From: Kitasatospora sp052076145
GTDB taxonomy: Bacteria > Actinomycetota > Actinomycetes > Streptomycetales > Streptomycetaceae
Direction: 5' to 3'
NCBI RefSeq assembly: GCF_052076145.1
Contig: NZ_CP197246.1
Coordinates: 3,968,001-4,032,000 of the forward strand
Length of the DNA stretch: 64,000 nucleotides
The notes beneath the pieces were generated by a model that worked only from the letters and a program-made list of their open reading frames with translations, was not told the origin of the DNA and made no database searches. A program made the translations under genes and the position numbers. This document shows positions 17,012 to 25,891 of this stretch, piece by piece. Each line of letters starts with the position of its first letter. The first letter of the stretch is position 1.

Positions 17012-17578
17012 ATGGCGGAATATCCTCGGATCGTGATCACTGGAACCCTGGTACGGCTGCGCGCCCTCAGCTCCGACGACCTCGAGCACCACCTGCGCTG
17101 GCGCAACGACCCCGAGGTGGTGCACTGGGCCACCGGCGGAGACCCGCTCTTCGGGCCCGTCACCAGGGACGCGGTCGAGATGGCCTTCGAGGGGATGCTC
17201 CGCCTCGACCCCCGGCAGTCGGCCGTTCTGACGGTGGAGGACCTGACGGACGGTCGGCCGATCGGAATGGTCGACTACCGTGACGTCGACTCCTTCGCGA
17301 CCCGCGCCACCCTCGGCGTCACGATCGGCGAGCCCACCCACTGGGGCCGGGGCCACGGTTCGGAGGCCCTCTCACTACTCGTCGGCCACCTCTTCCGCAC
17401 CATGCGCCTGCACCGCCTCGAACTCGACACCTGGAGCGGCAACGACCGCGCCCGCCGCACCTTCGGCAAGCTCGGCTTCCAGGAGGAGGGCCGCCGCCGC
17501 TCCGACATGCTGGTCGCGGGGGAGTGGCAGGACCGCGTCCTCTTCGGTCTGCTCCACGCGGAGTGGCTGCGCCGCTAG
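17012..17578 (+). CDS. GNAT family N-acetyltransferase
   Basis: 188 aa if it starts at the ATG at 17012; a GTG seven codons later (VITGTLVRLRAL) is equally likely, since neither has a strong ribosome site. It is a RimJ/RimL-type GNAT fold: LRALSSDDLEHHLRWRNDPE, then IGMVDYRDVD, acetyl-CoA loop THWGRGHGSEAL, and LHRLELDTWSGNDRARRTFGKLGF. The substrate is unknown. It ends on a CTAG shared with the convergent histidine kinase (4-bp overlap of stops). Confidence 0.85.
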   Translation: MAEYPRIVITGTLVRLRALSSDDLEHHLRWRNDPEVVHWATGGDPLFGPVTRDAVEMAFEGMLRLDPRQSAVLTVEDLTDGRPIGMVDYRDVDSFATRATLGVTIGEPTHWGRGHGSEALSLLVGHLFRTMRLHRLELDTWSGNDRARRTFGKLGFQEEGRRRSDMLVAGEWQDRVLFGLLHAEWLRR

Positions 17579-18768
17579 GCCGTCGGTAGGGGGAGGCGGG
17601 CGGTGACGCGGAAGCCGCCTTGGGGGTGTGGTGCGGCGGTGAATTCGCCGTGCAGGAGGGTGACGCGTTCGCGCATGCCGAGGAGTCCGTAGCCGGTGCC
17701 GCCGGTCGATCCGGCTGCCGAGGGGCCGGGGTCGGTTATCTCGACGGTCAGGGTGTCGTGGGTGTGGTCGACGGTGACCTGGCAGGTGCGGGCGGCGGAG
17801 TGGCGTACGACGTTGGTGACGGACTCCTGGGCGATCCGGTACGCGGCGAGGTCGATCTCGGCGGGGAGTTGGCGGCGTTCGCCCTGCCGGCGGAGCTCGA
17901 CCCGGACACCGGCGGCAGTCGTCGTCGCGGCCAGCCGTTCGAGATCGGCCAGGCCCTGCACGGGCGGCTCCGCCTCGCCCCCTGCCTCGCTCTCGGCGTG
18001 GCGGAGGGCGCCGAGCATCCGTCGTAGCCCGGCGAGGGTTTCGCGGCTGGCTGCCTCGACCTCGCCGAGCGCGGTACGGGCCCGCTGCGGCTGGGTCTCG
18101 ATGACGAGCTTCGCCGCGCCGGACTGGAGCGCGACGATCCCGATGGTGTGCGCGACCATGTCGTGCAACTCGCGGGCGATCCGCAGCCGTTCGTCGGTGA
18201 CGGCCTGGGCGGCAGCCTGGGCTCCCACCATCTCGGCGTGGTCCCGGGCCTGTCGCGCCATCAGCCCGAGGAGCCAGGAGACCAAGGTCGTCAGGGCGAC
18301 GGCCAGCCCCATCAGGGTGCCGATCCGGAAGCCGAGCAGCAGCCGCGAAGCCGAGTACCCGATCAGCACGCCGAGCGCCATGCCGAGCGCGGTGACGGCG
18401 GCCGACCGTCGCCGGGTGATGGCGACGAGGTAGACCACGACGTCCACCGGCAGGTACTGGATGAAGTTGATCTCGGACGAGTTCATCACCATCGCCCCCG
18501 TCACGGCGGAGCAGAGCAGCAGGCCGAGGCCGAGCAACTGGCGACGGCTCAGGACGGCGAAGGCCGCGACCGCGAAGGCGGTGGACGCGGCCAGGTACGT
18601 CCAGGCCACCGTGGTCATGAACTCGCCGCTCTGGCTGAACCGCTCCGACTCGCCCGGCAGCCTGATCCGTACGAACAGCGTGTACACCGTCGCCGCACAC
18701 CAGGTGAGCGCCGCCCAGACGACCGGTGGTACGTGTCTGAGCCGGGGCAGCGGTGATGTGACGGGCAT
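17575..18768 (-). CDS. DesK/NarL-type sensor histidine kinase (HK1)
   Basis: 397 aa from the ATG at 18768. The N-terminal sensor consists of about five to six membrane helices with no large outer loop (residues 15-195). The HisKA_3 dimerisation helix contains the phospho-acceptor in ARELHDMVAHTIGIVALQSG, and the HATPase_c domain has YRIAQESVTNVVRHS and GGTGYGLLGMRERVTLLHGE. No response regulator is adjacent; the closest is at 21865. It is divergent from an ABC exporter, the common layout for sensors that detect membrane-active compounds. The transmitter half is nearly identical in DNA to HK2. Confidence 0.92.
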   Translation of the reverse strand: MPVTSPLPRLRHVPPVVWAALTWCAATVYTLFVRIRLPGESERFSQSGEFMTTVAWTYLAASTAFAVAAFAVLSRRQLLGLGLLLCSAVTGAMVMNSSEINFIQYLPVDVVVYLVAITRRRSAAVTALGMALGVLIGYSASRLLLGFRIGTLMGLAVALTTLVSWLLGLMARQARDHAEMVGAQAAAQAVTDERLRIARELHDMVAHTIGIVALQSGAAKLVIETQPQRARTALGEVEAASRETLAGLRRMLGALRHAESEAGGEAEPPVQGLADLERLAATTTAAGVRVELRRQGERRQLPAEIDLAAYRIAQESVTNVVRHSAARTCQVTVDHTHDTLTVEITDPGPSAAGSTGGTGYGLLGMRERVTLLHGEFTAAPHPQGGFRVTARLPLPTA

Positions 18769-18774
18769 GCGCCG

Positions 18775-18823
18775 ATCGTAGCCAAGCGATCTTGACTCGG
18801 GCGTCGGACCACAGGTGTACACC
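18775..18823 (-). promoter_or_regulatory. Conserved leaderless promoter of HK1 with GGTGTACACC palindrome
   Basis: On the minus strand: palindrome GGTGTACACC (18814-18823), then GGTCCGA (complement of 18804-18810), then -10 TACGAT (18775-18780) and exactly 6 nt before the ATG. The same elements with almost the same spacing precede HK2 and HK3. A leaderless transcript is expected. The palindrome is a candidate operator and could also act on the divergent ABC operon. Confidence 0.6.
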
Positions 18824-18900
18824 CAGAGGGTGACGGGCCTCCCAGGAATGCCATCGCAGGTCCGATGCCCGAACTGCCCGCCTGGCGGCACGTTTTACCC

Positions 18901-19812
18901 GTGATCGAAATCAACGGACTGACGAAGCGTTACGGCAGGACGACCGCCGTCGACGGCCTCACCTTCACGGTGCGCCCGGGGCTGGTGACCGGCTTCCTCG
19001 GGCCCAACGGCGCGGGCAAGAGCACCACCCTGCGCGTGATCATCGGCCTGAACGACCCGACCAGCGGAACCGTCACCGTCAACGGCACCCGCTTTCGCGA
19101 CCGGCCGCGCGGGCTGCGCCACGTCGGTGCGCTGCTCGACGCGGCCGACGTGCACGGCGGCCGCAGCGCCCACGCCCACCTCGCGGTGCTGGCCCGCAGC
19201 AACGCCATCCCGCTGACCCGGGTGGACGAGGTGCTGCACGAGGTCGGCCTGGCCGACACCGCGCGACGCCGGATCGGCGGCTTCTCGCTCGGGATGCGAC
19301 AGCGGCTCGGCATCGCCGCCGCGCTGCTCGGCGACCCGCCGGTGCTGCTCTTCGACGAGCCGCTCAACGGACTCGACCCCGAGGGGGTGCTCTGGGTACG
19401 CAGCCTCCTCCGGCGCCTCGCCGCCGAGGGCCGCACCGTCTTCCTCTCCAGCCACCTGATGAGCGAGATGGAGAACACCGCCGACCACCTGGTGGTGATC
19501 GGCCGGGGCAGGCTGATCGCCGACGAGAGCCTGGCCGACTTCTCGGCCCGGGGCACCGGCCGGAGCGTCACCGTCCGCACCTCCGAGCCGGCTGCGCTCA
19601 CCGCCCTGTTGACGGCCGAGGGCGCGTCCGTCCGGGCCGAGGACGACAACCGGCTCGCCGTCACCGGCCTCGACGCCGACCGCATCGGGCAGCTCGCCTT
19701 CGAGCACCGACTGCAGCTCGGCGAACTGGCCGTCCGTACCGCCTCGCTGGAGGAGGCGTTCATGGAGCTGACCGCCGACAGCATCGACTACACCGCGGGA
19801 GACCCCGAGTGA
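18901..19812 (+). CDS. ABC transporter ATP-binding protein
   Basis: 303 aa from GTG at 18901 (VIEINGLTKRYG); an in-frame ATG 12 codons earlier is less likely because family members begin with this strand. Walker A is GPNGAGKSTTLR, the signature is a variant (GGFSLGMRQRLGIA), Walker B is LLFDEPLNGLDPEG and the switch His lies in FLSSHLMSEM. This is the ABC-2/CcmA-DrrA type that drives export of lipids, peptides or drugs. It overlaps the permease by 4 bp (GTGA) and is divergent from HK1, 132 bp away. Confidence 0.92.
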   Translation: MIEINGLTKRYGRTTAVDGLTFTVRPGLVTGFLGPNGAGKSTTLRVIIGLNDPTSGTVTVNGTRFRDRPRGLRHVGALLDAADVHGGRSAHAHLAVLARSNAIPLTRVDEVLHEVGLADTARRRIGGFSLGMRQRLGIAAALLGDPPVLLFDEPLNGLDPEGVLWVRSLLRRLAAEGRTVFLSSHLMSEMENTADHLVVIGRGRLIADESLADFSARGTGRSVTVRTSEPAALTALLTAEGASVRAEDDNRLAVTGLDADRIGQLAFEHRLQLGELAVRTASLEEAFMELTADSIDYTAGDPE

Positions 19813-20639
19813 CGACCACCGGAGCTGAGCCGAGGGCCCGCTTCACCGACCTGCTCGCCGCCGAGTGGCTCAAGCTGTGGTCACTGCGCTCGATGCGCTG
19901 GTCGATCGCGGGCACCGCCCTCGCCGTGATCGCGCTGAACGCCAACAGCGGCCTGGCGGACTACAACAACTGGCCGCAGTACGGCCCGGAGATCCGCGCG
20001 CACTTCGTCCCCGGCTGGGCGCAGGGCGACAGCTTCACCAACAACGCGGGCTTCGTCATGATGCTGATCACCGGCTGCCTCGGTGCCGTGGTGAGCGTCA
20101 GCGAGTACTCGACCGGCGCCGTCCGGCCGGCCTACGCGGCCGTCCCCGCCCGGCGTTCGCTGCTCACCGCCAAGGCGGCCGTCCTGACGGCGGTCATGCT
20201 CGTCCACGGCACGGTCGTCGCGCTGGGGTCCTTCCTGTCCAGCCAGGCCATCCTCTCCGGGCGCGGCATCGGCCTCTCGCTGAACCAACCCGGCGAGCTG
20301 CGCCCGCTGGTGGCCTCCTCACTGCTTCCGGCGGTCTGCGCGCTGATCGGCCTCGGCCTCGGCGTCCTGATCCGGCACGCCGCCACCTCCACGGTCACGG
20401 TGGCGGCACTGCTCCTGCTGCTGCCGAACTTCTTCAACCACAACCACCACTGGTCGGCCGTCATCGACAACGCGATGCCGCACACCGCCTGGCGCCGCCT
20501 CTTCGAGCTGGACCTGCCCGGCCTCGAGTCGCACATGCCCTGGTACGCGTCGGTCACCGGCTCCTGGCTGGTCTACCTGATCTGGCCGCTGGTCTCCCTC
20601 GCCCTCGCCCTGGCCGTCGTCGGCCGCCGTGACCTCTGA
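19809..20639 (+). CDS. ABC-2 type permease
   Basis: 276 aa with about six membrane segments. It begins with a cytoplasmic stretch (DLLAAEWLKLWSLRSMRW) typical of actinobacterial ABC-2 permeases regulated by two-component systems, then GFVMMLITGCLGAVVSVSEY, ALIGLGLGVLIRHAATS and a last helix near LVYLIWPLVSLALALAVV. It forms the exporter with the preceding ATPase (GTGA overlap). A truncated paralogue lies at 23952. Confidence 0.88.
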   Translation: MTTTGAEPRARFTDLLAAEWLKLWSLRSMRWSIAGTALAVIALNANSGLADYNNWPQYGPEIRAHFVPGWAQGDSFTNNAGFVMMLITGCLGAVVSVSEYSTGAVRPAYAAVPARRSLLTAKAAVLTAVMLVHGTVVALGSFLSSQAILSGRGIGLSLNQPGELRPLVASSLLPAVCALIGLGLGVLIRHAATSTVTVAALLLLLPNFFNHNHHWSAVIDNAMPHTAWRRLFELDLPGLESHMPWYASVTGSWLVYLIWPLVSLALALAVVGRRDL

Positions 20640-20700
20640 CCTGCGGTCTGCCGCTGTGACCGCCGACCCGCCGTCGGCCGATGTGACTTCTGACCTGCGG
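20618..20700. repeat. 29-bp direct repeat, 54-bp period, upstream of the PimB-like gene
   Basis: Copies at 20618-20646 and 20672-20700 share the core CTGACCTGCGG and differ at about three positions. The first copy spans the 3' end of the permease gene and the second lies 38 nt before the glycosyltransferase GTG. It may have arisen by tandem duplication of the gene end. Confidence 0.7.
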
Positions 20701-20737
20701 CGATGCCGCCCGCCTTTCGCGTAAGGGACTGACACCC

Positions 20738-21898
20738 GTGGGCTCCACACTCGTCATCACCAATGACTTCCCGCCCCGCCAGGGCGGGATAGAGACCTTC
20801 GTGCACGCCATGGCCACCCGGATGCCGGCCGACGACCTCGTCGTCTACACCTCGCACGAACCGGGCGACGCCGCCTTCGACGCGACGCTGCCCTTCCCCG
20901 TGGTCCGGGACAGCAGCCGGATGCTGCTGCCGACCGGCCGGGCCACCCGGCGGGCGGTCGAGCTCGCCCGCGCGCACGGCTGCGACCGGGTCTGGTTCGG
21001 TGCCGCGGCGCCGCTCGCGCTGATGGCACCGGCCCTGCGCCGCAGCGGCGTACGGCGGATCGTGGCGACCACCCACGGCCACGAGATCTGGTGGGCCCGG
21101 ACGCCCGGCGCCCGGCAGCTGATGCGGCGGATCGGCGACCACGTCGACGTCGTCACCTACCTCGGCCCGTACACCCGCAGCCGGATCGGCCCCGCTCTCG
21201 GCCCCCGCGCACGGCTGAGCCGACTGGTCCCCGGCGTCGACGCCGGGGTCTACCGGCCTGACGCCGAGGCCGGGGCGGCGGTGCGGGCCCGGCTCGGACT
21301 GGAGGGCAGGCAGGTGATTCTCTGCGTCGCCCGGCTGGTGCCGCGCAAGGGTCAGGACATGCTGATCCGGGCCCTGCCGCTGGTCCGGCAGGCGGTGCCG
21401 GAGGCCGTCCTGCTGATTGTCGGTCAGGGAAAGGACGAGGCCCGGCTGCGGAAGCTGGCGCAGCGTCACGGCGACGGCGCCGTGCACTTCGCGGGCGGCG
21501 CCTCGCACGCCGAGACGCCGCCGTACTACGCCGCCGCCGACGTCTTCGCCATGCCGTGCCGGACCCGCCGGGCCGGGCTGGAGGCCGAGGGGCTCGGGAT
21601 CGTCTTCCTGGAGGCCGCCGCGAGTGGCCTGCCCGTCGTGGTCGGCGATTCGGGTGGCGCCCCGGACACGGTGCTCGACGGCCGGACCGGCCGGGTGGTG
21701 GACGGTACGGACCCGGCCGCCGTCGCACGCGCCCTCACCGCGACGCTGCTGGACCCGCACCGCGCGGAGACCGGTGCGGCGGGCCGCCGTTGGGTCGAGC
21801 AGACCTGGTCCTGGGACGCCTCGGCCCGCCACCTCGCCGAGCTGCTGACACCCGAGGACTCCCGTCAGCGGGGGGCGGTGACCAGGCCCGCCTCGTAG
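20738..21898 (+). CDS. GT4 glycosyltransferase, PimB-like phosphatidylinositol mannoside mannosyltransferase
   Basis: 386 aa, GT-B fold. The N-terminus TNDFPPRQGGIETFVHAMA is the signature of the PimB'/MgtA mannosyltransferase group. The C-terminal donor domain has LCVARLVPRKGQDMLI and the EX7E-like LEAEGLGIVFLEAAASGLPV with GDSGGAPD. PimB' adds the second mannose of PIM2 from GDP-mannose at the inner membrane face. The 3' end overlaps the convergent response regulator by 34 bp. It follows the ABC permease by 98 bp. Confidence 0.82.
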   Translation: MGSTLVITNDFPPRQGGIETFVHAMATRMPADDLVVYTSHEPGDAAFDATLPFPVVRDSSRMLLPTGRATRRAVELARAHGCDRVWFGAAAPLALMAPALRRSGVRRIVATTHGHEIWWARTPGARQLMRRIGDHVDVVTYLGPYTRSRIGPALGPRARLSRLVPGVDAGVYRPDAEAGAAVRARLGLEGRQVILCVARLVPRKGQDMLIRALPLVRQAVPEAVLLIVGQGKDEARLRKLAQRHGDGAVHFAGGASHAETPPYYAAADVFAMPCRTRRAGLEAEGLGIVFLEAAASGLPVVVGDSGGAPDTVLDGRTGRVVDGTDPAAVARALTATLLDPHRAETGAAGRRWVEQTWSWDASARHLAELLTPEDSRQRGAVTRPAS

Positions 21899-22524
21899 GC
21901 GATGATCACGAGCTGGACGCGGTCGCGGGCGTCGAGCTTGGCGAGCAGCCGGGTCACGTACGTCTTCACGGTCGCCGCGCTGATGAACAGCTCCGCGGCG
22001 ATCTCGGCGTTGGACATGCCGCGCCCGACGAGCGCGAGCACCTCGTGCTCGCGCTCGGTGATGCCCTCGACCACCCGCTTGCCCGGTGCGGGCTGCTCGG
22101 GGCGTCCGGCGAACTCGTGGATCAGCCGCCGGGTGACGCTCGGCGCTATCAGCGCGTCCCCGGCCGCGACCACGCGGATCGCGGCGAGGATGTCCTCCAA
22201 CGCCATGTCCTTGACCAGGAAACCGGACGCACCGGCGCGCAGCGCGTCGTAGACGTAGTCGTCGTCGTCGAAGGTGGTCAGCATGATGACGCGGGCGGTG
22301 CTCCGGCTCGCCGTGATCAGGCGGGTGGCCTCGATGCCGTCCATGCCGGGCATCCGGATGTCCATCACCACGATGTCGGGCTGCTGGCTCTCCGTCAGCT
22401 GTATTGCCTCGGTGCCGTTCCCGGCCTCGCCGACGATCTCGACGTCCGGGGTGTCGGTGATCACCATCTGGAGGGCGGCGCGCACCAGGGGCTGGTCGTC
22501 GGCGAGTACTACACGGATGGTCAT
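21865..22524 (-). CDS. NarL/FixJ-type response regulator (partner of HK2)
   Basis: 219 aa. The receiver domain has acidic pair VVLADDQPLV, phospho-Asp in DIVVMDIRMPGMDGIEA, Thr in VIMLTTFDDDDYVY and Lys in GASGFLVKD. The C-terminal LuxR helix-turn-helix is ALVGRGMSNAEIAAELFISA. The ATG overlaps the HK2 stop by 1 bp (TGATG), so it is the cognate of HK2. It is the only response regulator in the 17.5-29.6 kb block and may also serve HK1 and HK3. Confidence 0.94.
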   Translation of the reverse strand: MTIRVVLADDQPLVRAALQMVITDTPDVEIVGEAGNGTEAIQLTESQQPDIVVMDIRMPGMDGIEATRLITASRSTARVIMLTTFDDDDYVYDALRAGASGFLVKDMALEDILAAIRVVAAGDALIAPSVTRRLIHEFAGRPEQPAPGKRVVEGITEREHEVLALVGRGMSNAEIAAELFISAATVKTYVTRLLAKLDARDRVQLVIIAYEAGLVTAPR

Positions 22525-23819
22525 CAGGTTCCCGTCGGTAGGGGGAGGCGGGCGGTGACGCGGAAGCCGCCTTGGTGTGGTGCGGCGGTGAATTCGCCGT
22601 GCAGGAGGGTGACGCGTTCGCGCATGCCGAGGAGTCCGTAGCCGGTGCCGCTGGTCGATCCGGCTGAGCCGGTTGGGCGGGTTGCGGTGGGGCCTGGGTC
22701 GGTTATCTCGACGGTCAGGGTGTCGTGGGTGTGGTCGATGGTGACCTGGCAGGTGCGGGCGGCGGAGTGGCGTACGACGTTGGTGACGGATTCCTGGACG
22801 ATCCGGTAGGCGGAGAGGTCGATCTCGGCGGGGAGTTGGCGGTGTTCGCCCTGCCGGTGGAGCTCGACCCGGACACCGGCGGCCGTGGTGGTGGCGGCCA
22901 GCCGTTCGAGATCGGCCAGGCCCTGCACGGGCGGCTCCGCCTCGCCCCCTGCCTCGCTCTCGGCGTGGCGGAGGGCGCCGAGCATGCGGCGTAGCCCGGC
23001 GAGGGTTTCGCGGCTGGCTGCCTCGACTTCGCCGAGGGCGGTACGGGCCCGCTGCGGCTGGGTCTCGATGACGAGCTTCGCCGCGCCGGACTGGAGCGCG
23101 ACGATGCCGATGGTGTGCGCGACCATGTCGTGCAACTCGCGGGCGATCCGCAGCCGTTCAGCAGTCACCACCTGGAGGGCAGCCTGAGCGTTGAGCTTCT
23201 CGGCGTACTCGCCGGACTGCCGCGCCAGCCGACCGACCAGCCAGGCTGCGAGGGCCAGCAGGATGTTGGCGTCGGGGGCGCCGATCGCCGGCCCGTTCAG
23301 CAGACCGATGCTCTCCCTCGGCACCAGGGCGAGATCGAGGAGCAGCGCGCCGAGCACCAGCGCGAGGGCGAGGCGCGAAGCCCGCCGGGAGCACCGCGCT
23401 GTGACGTAGTAGAGGCCGACGTAGACCGCGAGGAGCGGGATGGGCGTCAGGTTGGCCATGTTGTCCCAGAGGATCACCGAGACCGCCGAGCCGGACAGCA
23501 GTAGGACGATGCCTGCGGCCGGCCTCCGGAGCAGCAGGGCGCAGCCCGCGAACGCGAGCAGCGAAGAGAGGGCGAGCATCACCAGATCCCGTTGCTCCGC
23601 CACAGGTTGGAGCGCGACCGGCGGGCACGGGAACACGGAACGGTCGGCGAGGTACATCGGGCTCAGGGGCCTGGCGCGGTCGGCGGAGTACACCGGGATC
23701 GGGGACTTCTGGGCCAGCGACACGACCGACGGGTACGCCATGGCGAGGCACCAGGCCAGCGCCGTCCGCGCACCGGGCGGCACGCGCTTGAGCAGCGGGA
23801 GTTCAGGTGTCGCGGGCAT
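22524..23819 (-). CDS. DesK/NarL-type sensor histidine kinase (HK2)
   Basis: 431 aa from the ATG at 23819. The sensor part differs from HK1: a first helix, then an about 50-residue outer loop (SLAQKSPIPVYSADRARP...) before further helices. The phospho-acceptor box ARELHDMVAHTIGIVALQSG and the ATPase domain (YRIVQESVTNVVRHS, GTGYGLLGMRERVTLLHGE) are nearly identical to HK1, also in DNA (22533-23160 against 17581-18194). It is coupled to its response regulator. Upstream is a divergent promoter region and a truncated ABC permease. Confidence 0.93.
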   Translation of the reverse strand: MPATPELPLLKRVPPGARTALAWCLAMAYPSVVSLAQKSPIPVYSADRARPLSPMYLADRSVFPCPPVALQPVAEQRDLVMLALSSLLAFAGCALLLRRPAAGIVLLLSGSAVSVILWDNMANLTPIPLLAVYVGLYYVTARCSRRASRLALALVLGALLLDLALVPRESIGLLNGPAIGAPDANILLALAAWLVGRLARQSGEYAEKLNAQAALQVVTAERLRIARELHDMVAHTIGIVALQSGAAKLVIETQPQRARTALGEVEAASRETLAGLRRMLGALRHAESEAGGEAEPPVQGLADLERLAATTTAAGVRVELHRQGEHRQLPAEIDLSAYRIVQESVTNVVRHSAARTCQVTIDHTHDTLTVEITDPGPTATRPTGSAGSTSGTGYGLLGMRERVTLLHGEFTAAPHQGGFRVTARLPLPTGT

Positions 23820-23825
23820 GCGGCG

Positions 23826-23873
23826 ATCGTAGCCGGGCGATCTTGAGCAGACATCGGACCTGGGGTGTACACC
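23826..23873 (-). promoter_or_regulatory. Conserved leaderless promoter of HK2 with GGTGTACACC palindrome
   Basis: The -10 TACGAT (23826-23831) lies 6 nt before the ATG, TCGGACC is at 23854-23860 and the palindrome GGTGTACACC at 23864-23873. The rest of the 132-bp divergent region also matches the HK1 region (GGAATGC and CCGATGC at the same offsets), so the regulatory region was duplicated as a whole. Confidence 0.6.
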
Positions 23874-23951
23874 CGTGGTCGACAGCGCCGCCCGGGAATG
23901 CTGCTGCCGGGCCGATGCACCACAGGCCGCGCTGACGGGAGGGTTGTCACC

Positions 23952-24611
23952 ATGACGAAGCCGGCGAGCGAGACTCCGATGACGCCTGCCGAGGGCGGGC
24001 CCTGCACCCGCACCCGCTGTGCCTCCCGCTGCGCCTGCTGGTTCGCAGAGCTCTTCGTTGCGGAGTGGCTCAGGCTGTGGTCGACGCGCTCGGCTCCCTG
24101 GGCGTTCGGGGGCAGCGCCCTGGCCGTACTGGCGGCGGTGGCCCGGTCGGTCGTCGCGGGCCACCGCAACTTCCTGGAGCTCCTGGCGAGTTCGCAGGCG
24201 TCCTTCGGGTCGCAGGGATGCTTCGTGAAGTACGGGTCGCTGGCCGGTGCCTGTACCGGCCTGGCCTGCGCGGTCCTGATGCTCGCCGTCGGCAGTATCG
24301 GCGCTGTCGCGATCGTCGGTGAGTACTCGTCAGGGTCGGCCCGTGCGTGCTTCGCAGCGGGCCCGGAGCGCCGGGCGCTGCTGGTAGCGAAGGGGGCCGT
24401 GCTGGTGGCGGCCACGGTGTTCCTCGGCATGGTCGTCGTGCTGCTCAGTTTCGTTGCGAGAGCGGGCATCCGGGGAGTGCACCACGTCGGCACGGTGGTC
24501 TGGATACCGGCGGCGTCGGGGCTGCCGGGGATGCTGGGGGCGTCGGCGCTGTTCGCGCCGGTGTGCGCACTCATCGGTCTTGGCGTCGGGGCTGTCACCC
24601 GTAAGTCGTGA
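23952..24611 (+). pseudogene. Truncated ABC-2 permease paralogue, orphan
   Basis: 219 aa, with a GGAGGG ribosome site. ELFVAEWLRLWSTRSAPWAF corresponds to DLLAAEWLKLWSLRSMRWSI in the intact permease at 19809, and the protein stops just after ALIGLGVGAVTRKS, the point at which the paralogue goes on for about 80 residues with its last membrane helices. The N-terminus is Cys-rich and unlike its relative. No ATPase gene is next to it, although its 132-bp divergent control region matches that of the ATPase-permease operon. It is most simply a decayed copy; a small regulatory membrane protein is the alternative. Confidence 0.6.
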
Positions 24612-24634
24612 CAGGTGCGGCCGCAGCGACCTGG

Positions 24635-25885
24635 TCAGGCGGTGCCCGCGACGGGCAGCCGGGCCGCCACCCGGAAGCCGCCCTCGGGGCGGGCTGCGGC
24701 GACGAACTCGCCGTGGAGGAGGCTGACGCGCTCGCGCATGCCGAGCAGTCCGTAGCCGCCGGGTGCGCAGTGGGCGGTCAGAGCCGGAACAGTGGTGGTG
24801 GGGGCAGCGGGGTGGCTGGTCTCTCCGGCGGTACGTCCGTTGTCGGTGATCTCGATGGAGATTTCGTCGTCGGTCCGGACTATCGACACCTTGCAGGAGC
24901 GGCCACCCGAATGCTTGACCACGTTGGTGATCGACTCCTGGACGATCCGGTAGGCCGCGAGATCGATCTCCGGTGGCAGGGGGCTGTGTTCGCCCTGCCA
25001 GTGCAGATCGACCCGGACTCCGGCTGCTGTCGTCGCGGCGACCAGCCGGTCGACGTCCGCCAGGCCCTCGGCGGGCAGGTGCGGTGTCGACTCCGGTCCG
25101 TCCCCGGCCTGGCGGAGGGCGCCGAGCATCCGGCGCAGGCCGGCGAGGGTCTCGCGGCTGGCGGCTTCGACCTCGCCCAGTGCGGTGCGGGCTCGGGCCG
25201 GCTGGGTCTCGATCACCATCCGGGCCGCACCGGCCTGCAAGGCGACGATGCCGATGGTGTGCGCGACCATGTCGTGCAACTCGCGGGCGATCCGCAGCCG
25301 TTCGGCGGTGGCGGCCTGGGTGGCGATCTGGGCGCCCAGGTTCTCGGCGTAGCGGCGGGCCTGGTGCGTCGAGTTGCCGACCAGCCAGGCGACGACGGCC
25401 GTCAGGGCCACGGCCAGCTCTGTCGAGGTGCCGATGCCCCACCCGTTCAGCAGCCGGGCCGACAGGAAGGCGGTCAACGTACCGATTGCCATCACGAGGG
25501 CCGCCACCGAGACCGTACGCCGCCAGCCGGCCGCCACGAAGCACAGGGCGACGTCAACTGCCAGGAACTGCAGCAGTGGTATCGCACCCACGCTCAGCGC
25601 TGTCGTCTCGACGACCGATGCGGCCAGCAGCACCCCGATCGCGACCAGCGGTCGGCGCCGCAGCAGGTAGCTGCCCGTCAGCGAGAGCACGGTGGCGACC
25701 ACCGTGTTGACCAGCCCCAAGGTCGAACCCGCCAGGACGGGGACGGGGTAGATGGTGGGCTGCCACTCACCCGGCAGCCGGATGTACATCATGAACGAGT
25801 ACGCCGTGGCCGCGCACCAGGTCAGTGCCGTCCAGACTCCGGGCGGCACACGCTTGATGTGGGGGACGGCCGGAGTGGCGTGCAT
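24635..25885 (-). CDS. DesK/NarL-type sensor histidine kinase (HK3), orphan
   Basis: 416 aa from the ATG at 25885. The N-terminus (IKRVPPGVWTALTWCAATAY) is homologous to HK1 and HK2, followed by about six helices. Phospho-acceptor box ARELHDMVAHTIGIVALQAG, N box YRIVQESITNVVKHS and G box PGGYGLLGMRERVSLLHGE are present. It has no adjacent response regulator and lies downstream of the FtsX-type ABC operon on the same strand. Relative to HK1/HK2 the DNA has diverged more, so this is the older branch of the duplication. Confidence 0.92.
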   Translation of the reverse strand: MHATPAVPHIKRVPPGVWTALTWCAATAYSFMMYIRLPGEWQPTIYPVPVLAGSTLGLVNTVVATVLSLTGSYLLRRRPLVAIGVLLAASVVETTALSVGAIPLLQFLAVDVALCFVAAGWRRTVSVAALVMAIGTLTAFLSARLLNGWGIGTSTELAVALTAVVAWLVGNSTHQARRYAENLGAQIATQAATAERLRIARELHDMVAHTIGIVALQAGAARMVIETQPARARTALGEVEAASRETLAGLRRMLGALRQAGDGPESTPHLPAEGLADVDRLVAATTAAGVRVDLHWQGEHSPLPPEIDLAAYRIVQESITNVVKHSGGRSCKVSIVRTDDEISIEITDNGRTAGETSHPAAPTTTVPALTAHCAPGGYGLLGMRERVSLLHGEFVAAARPEGGFRVAARLPVAGTA

Positions 25886-25891
25886 GCGGCG

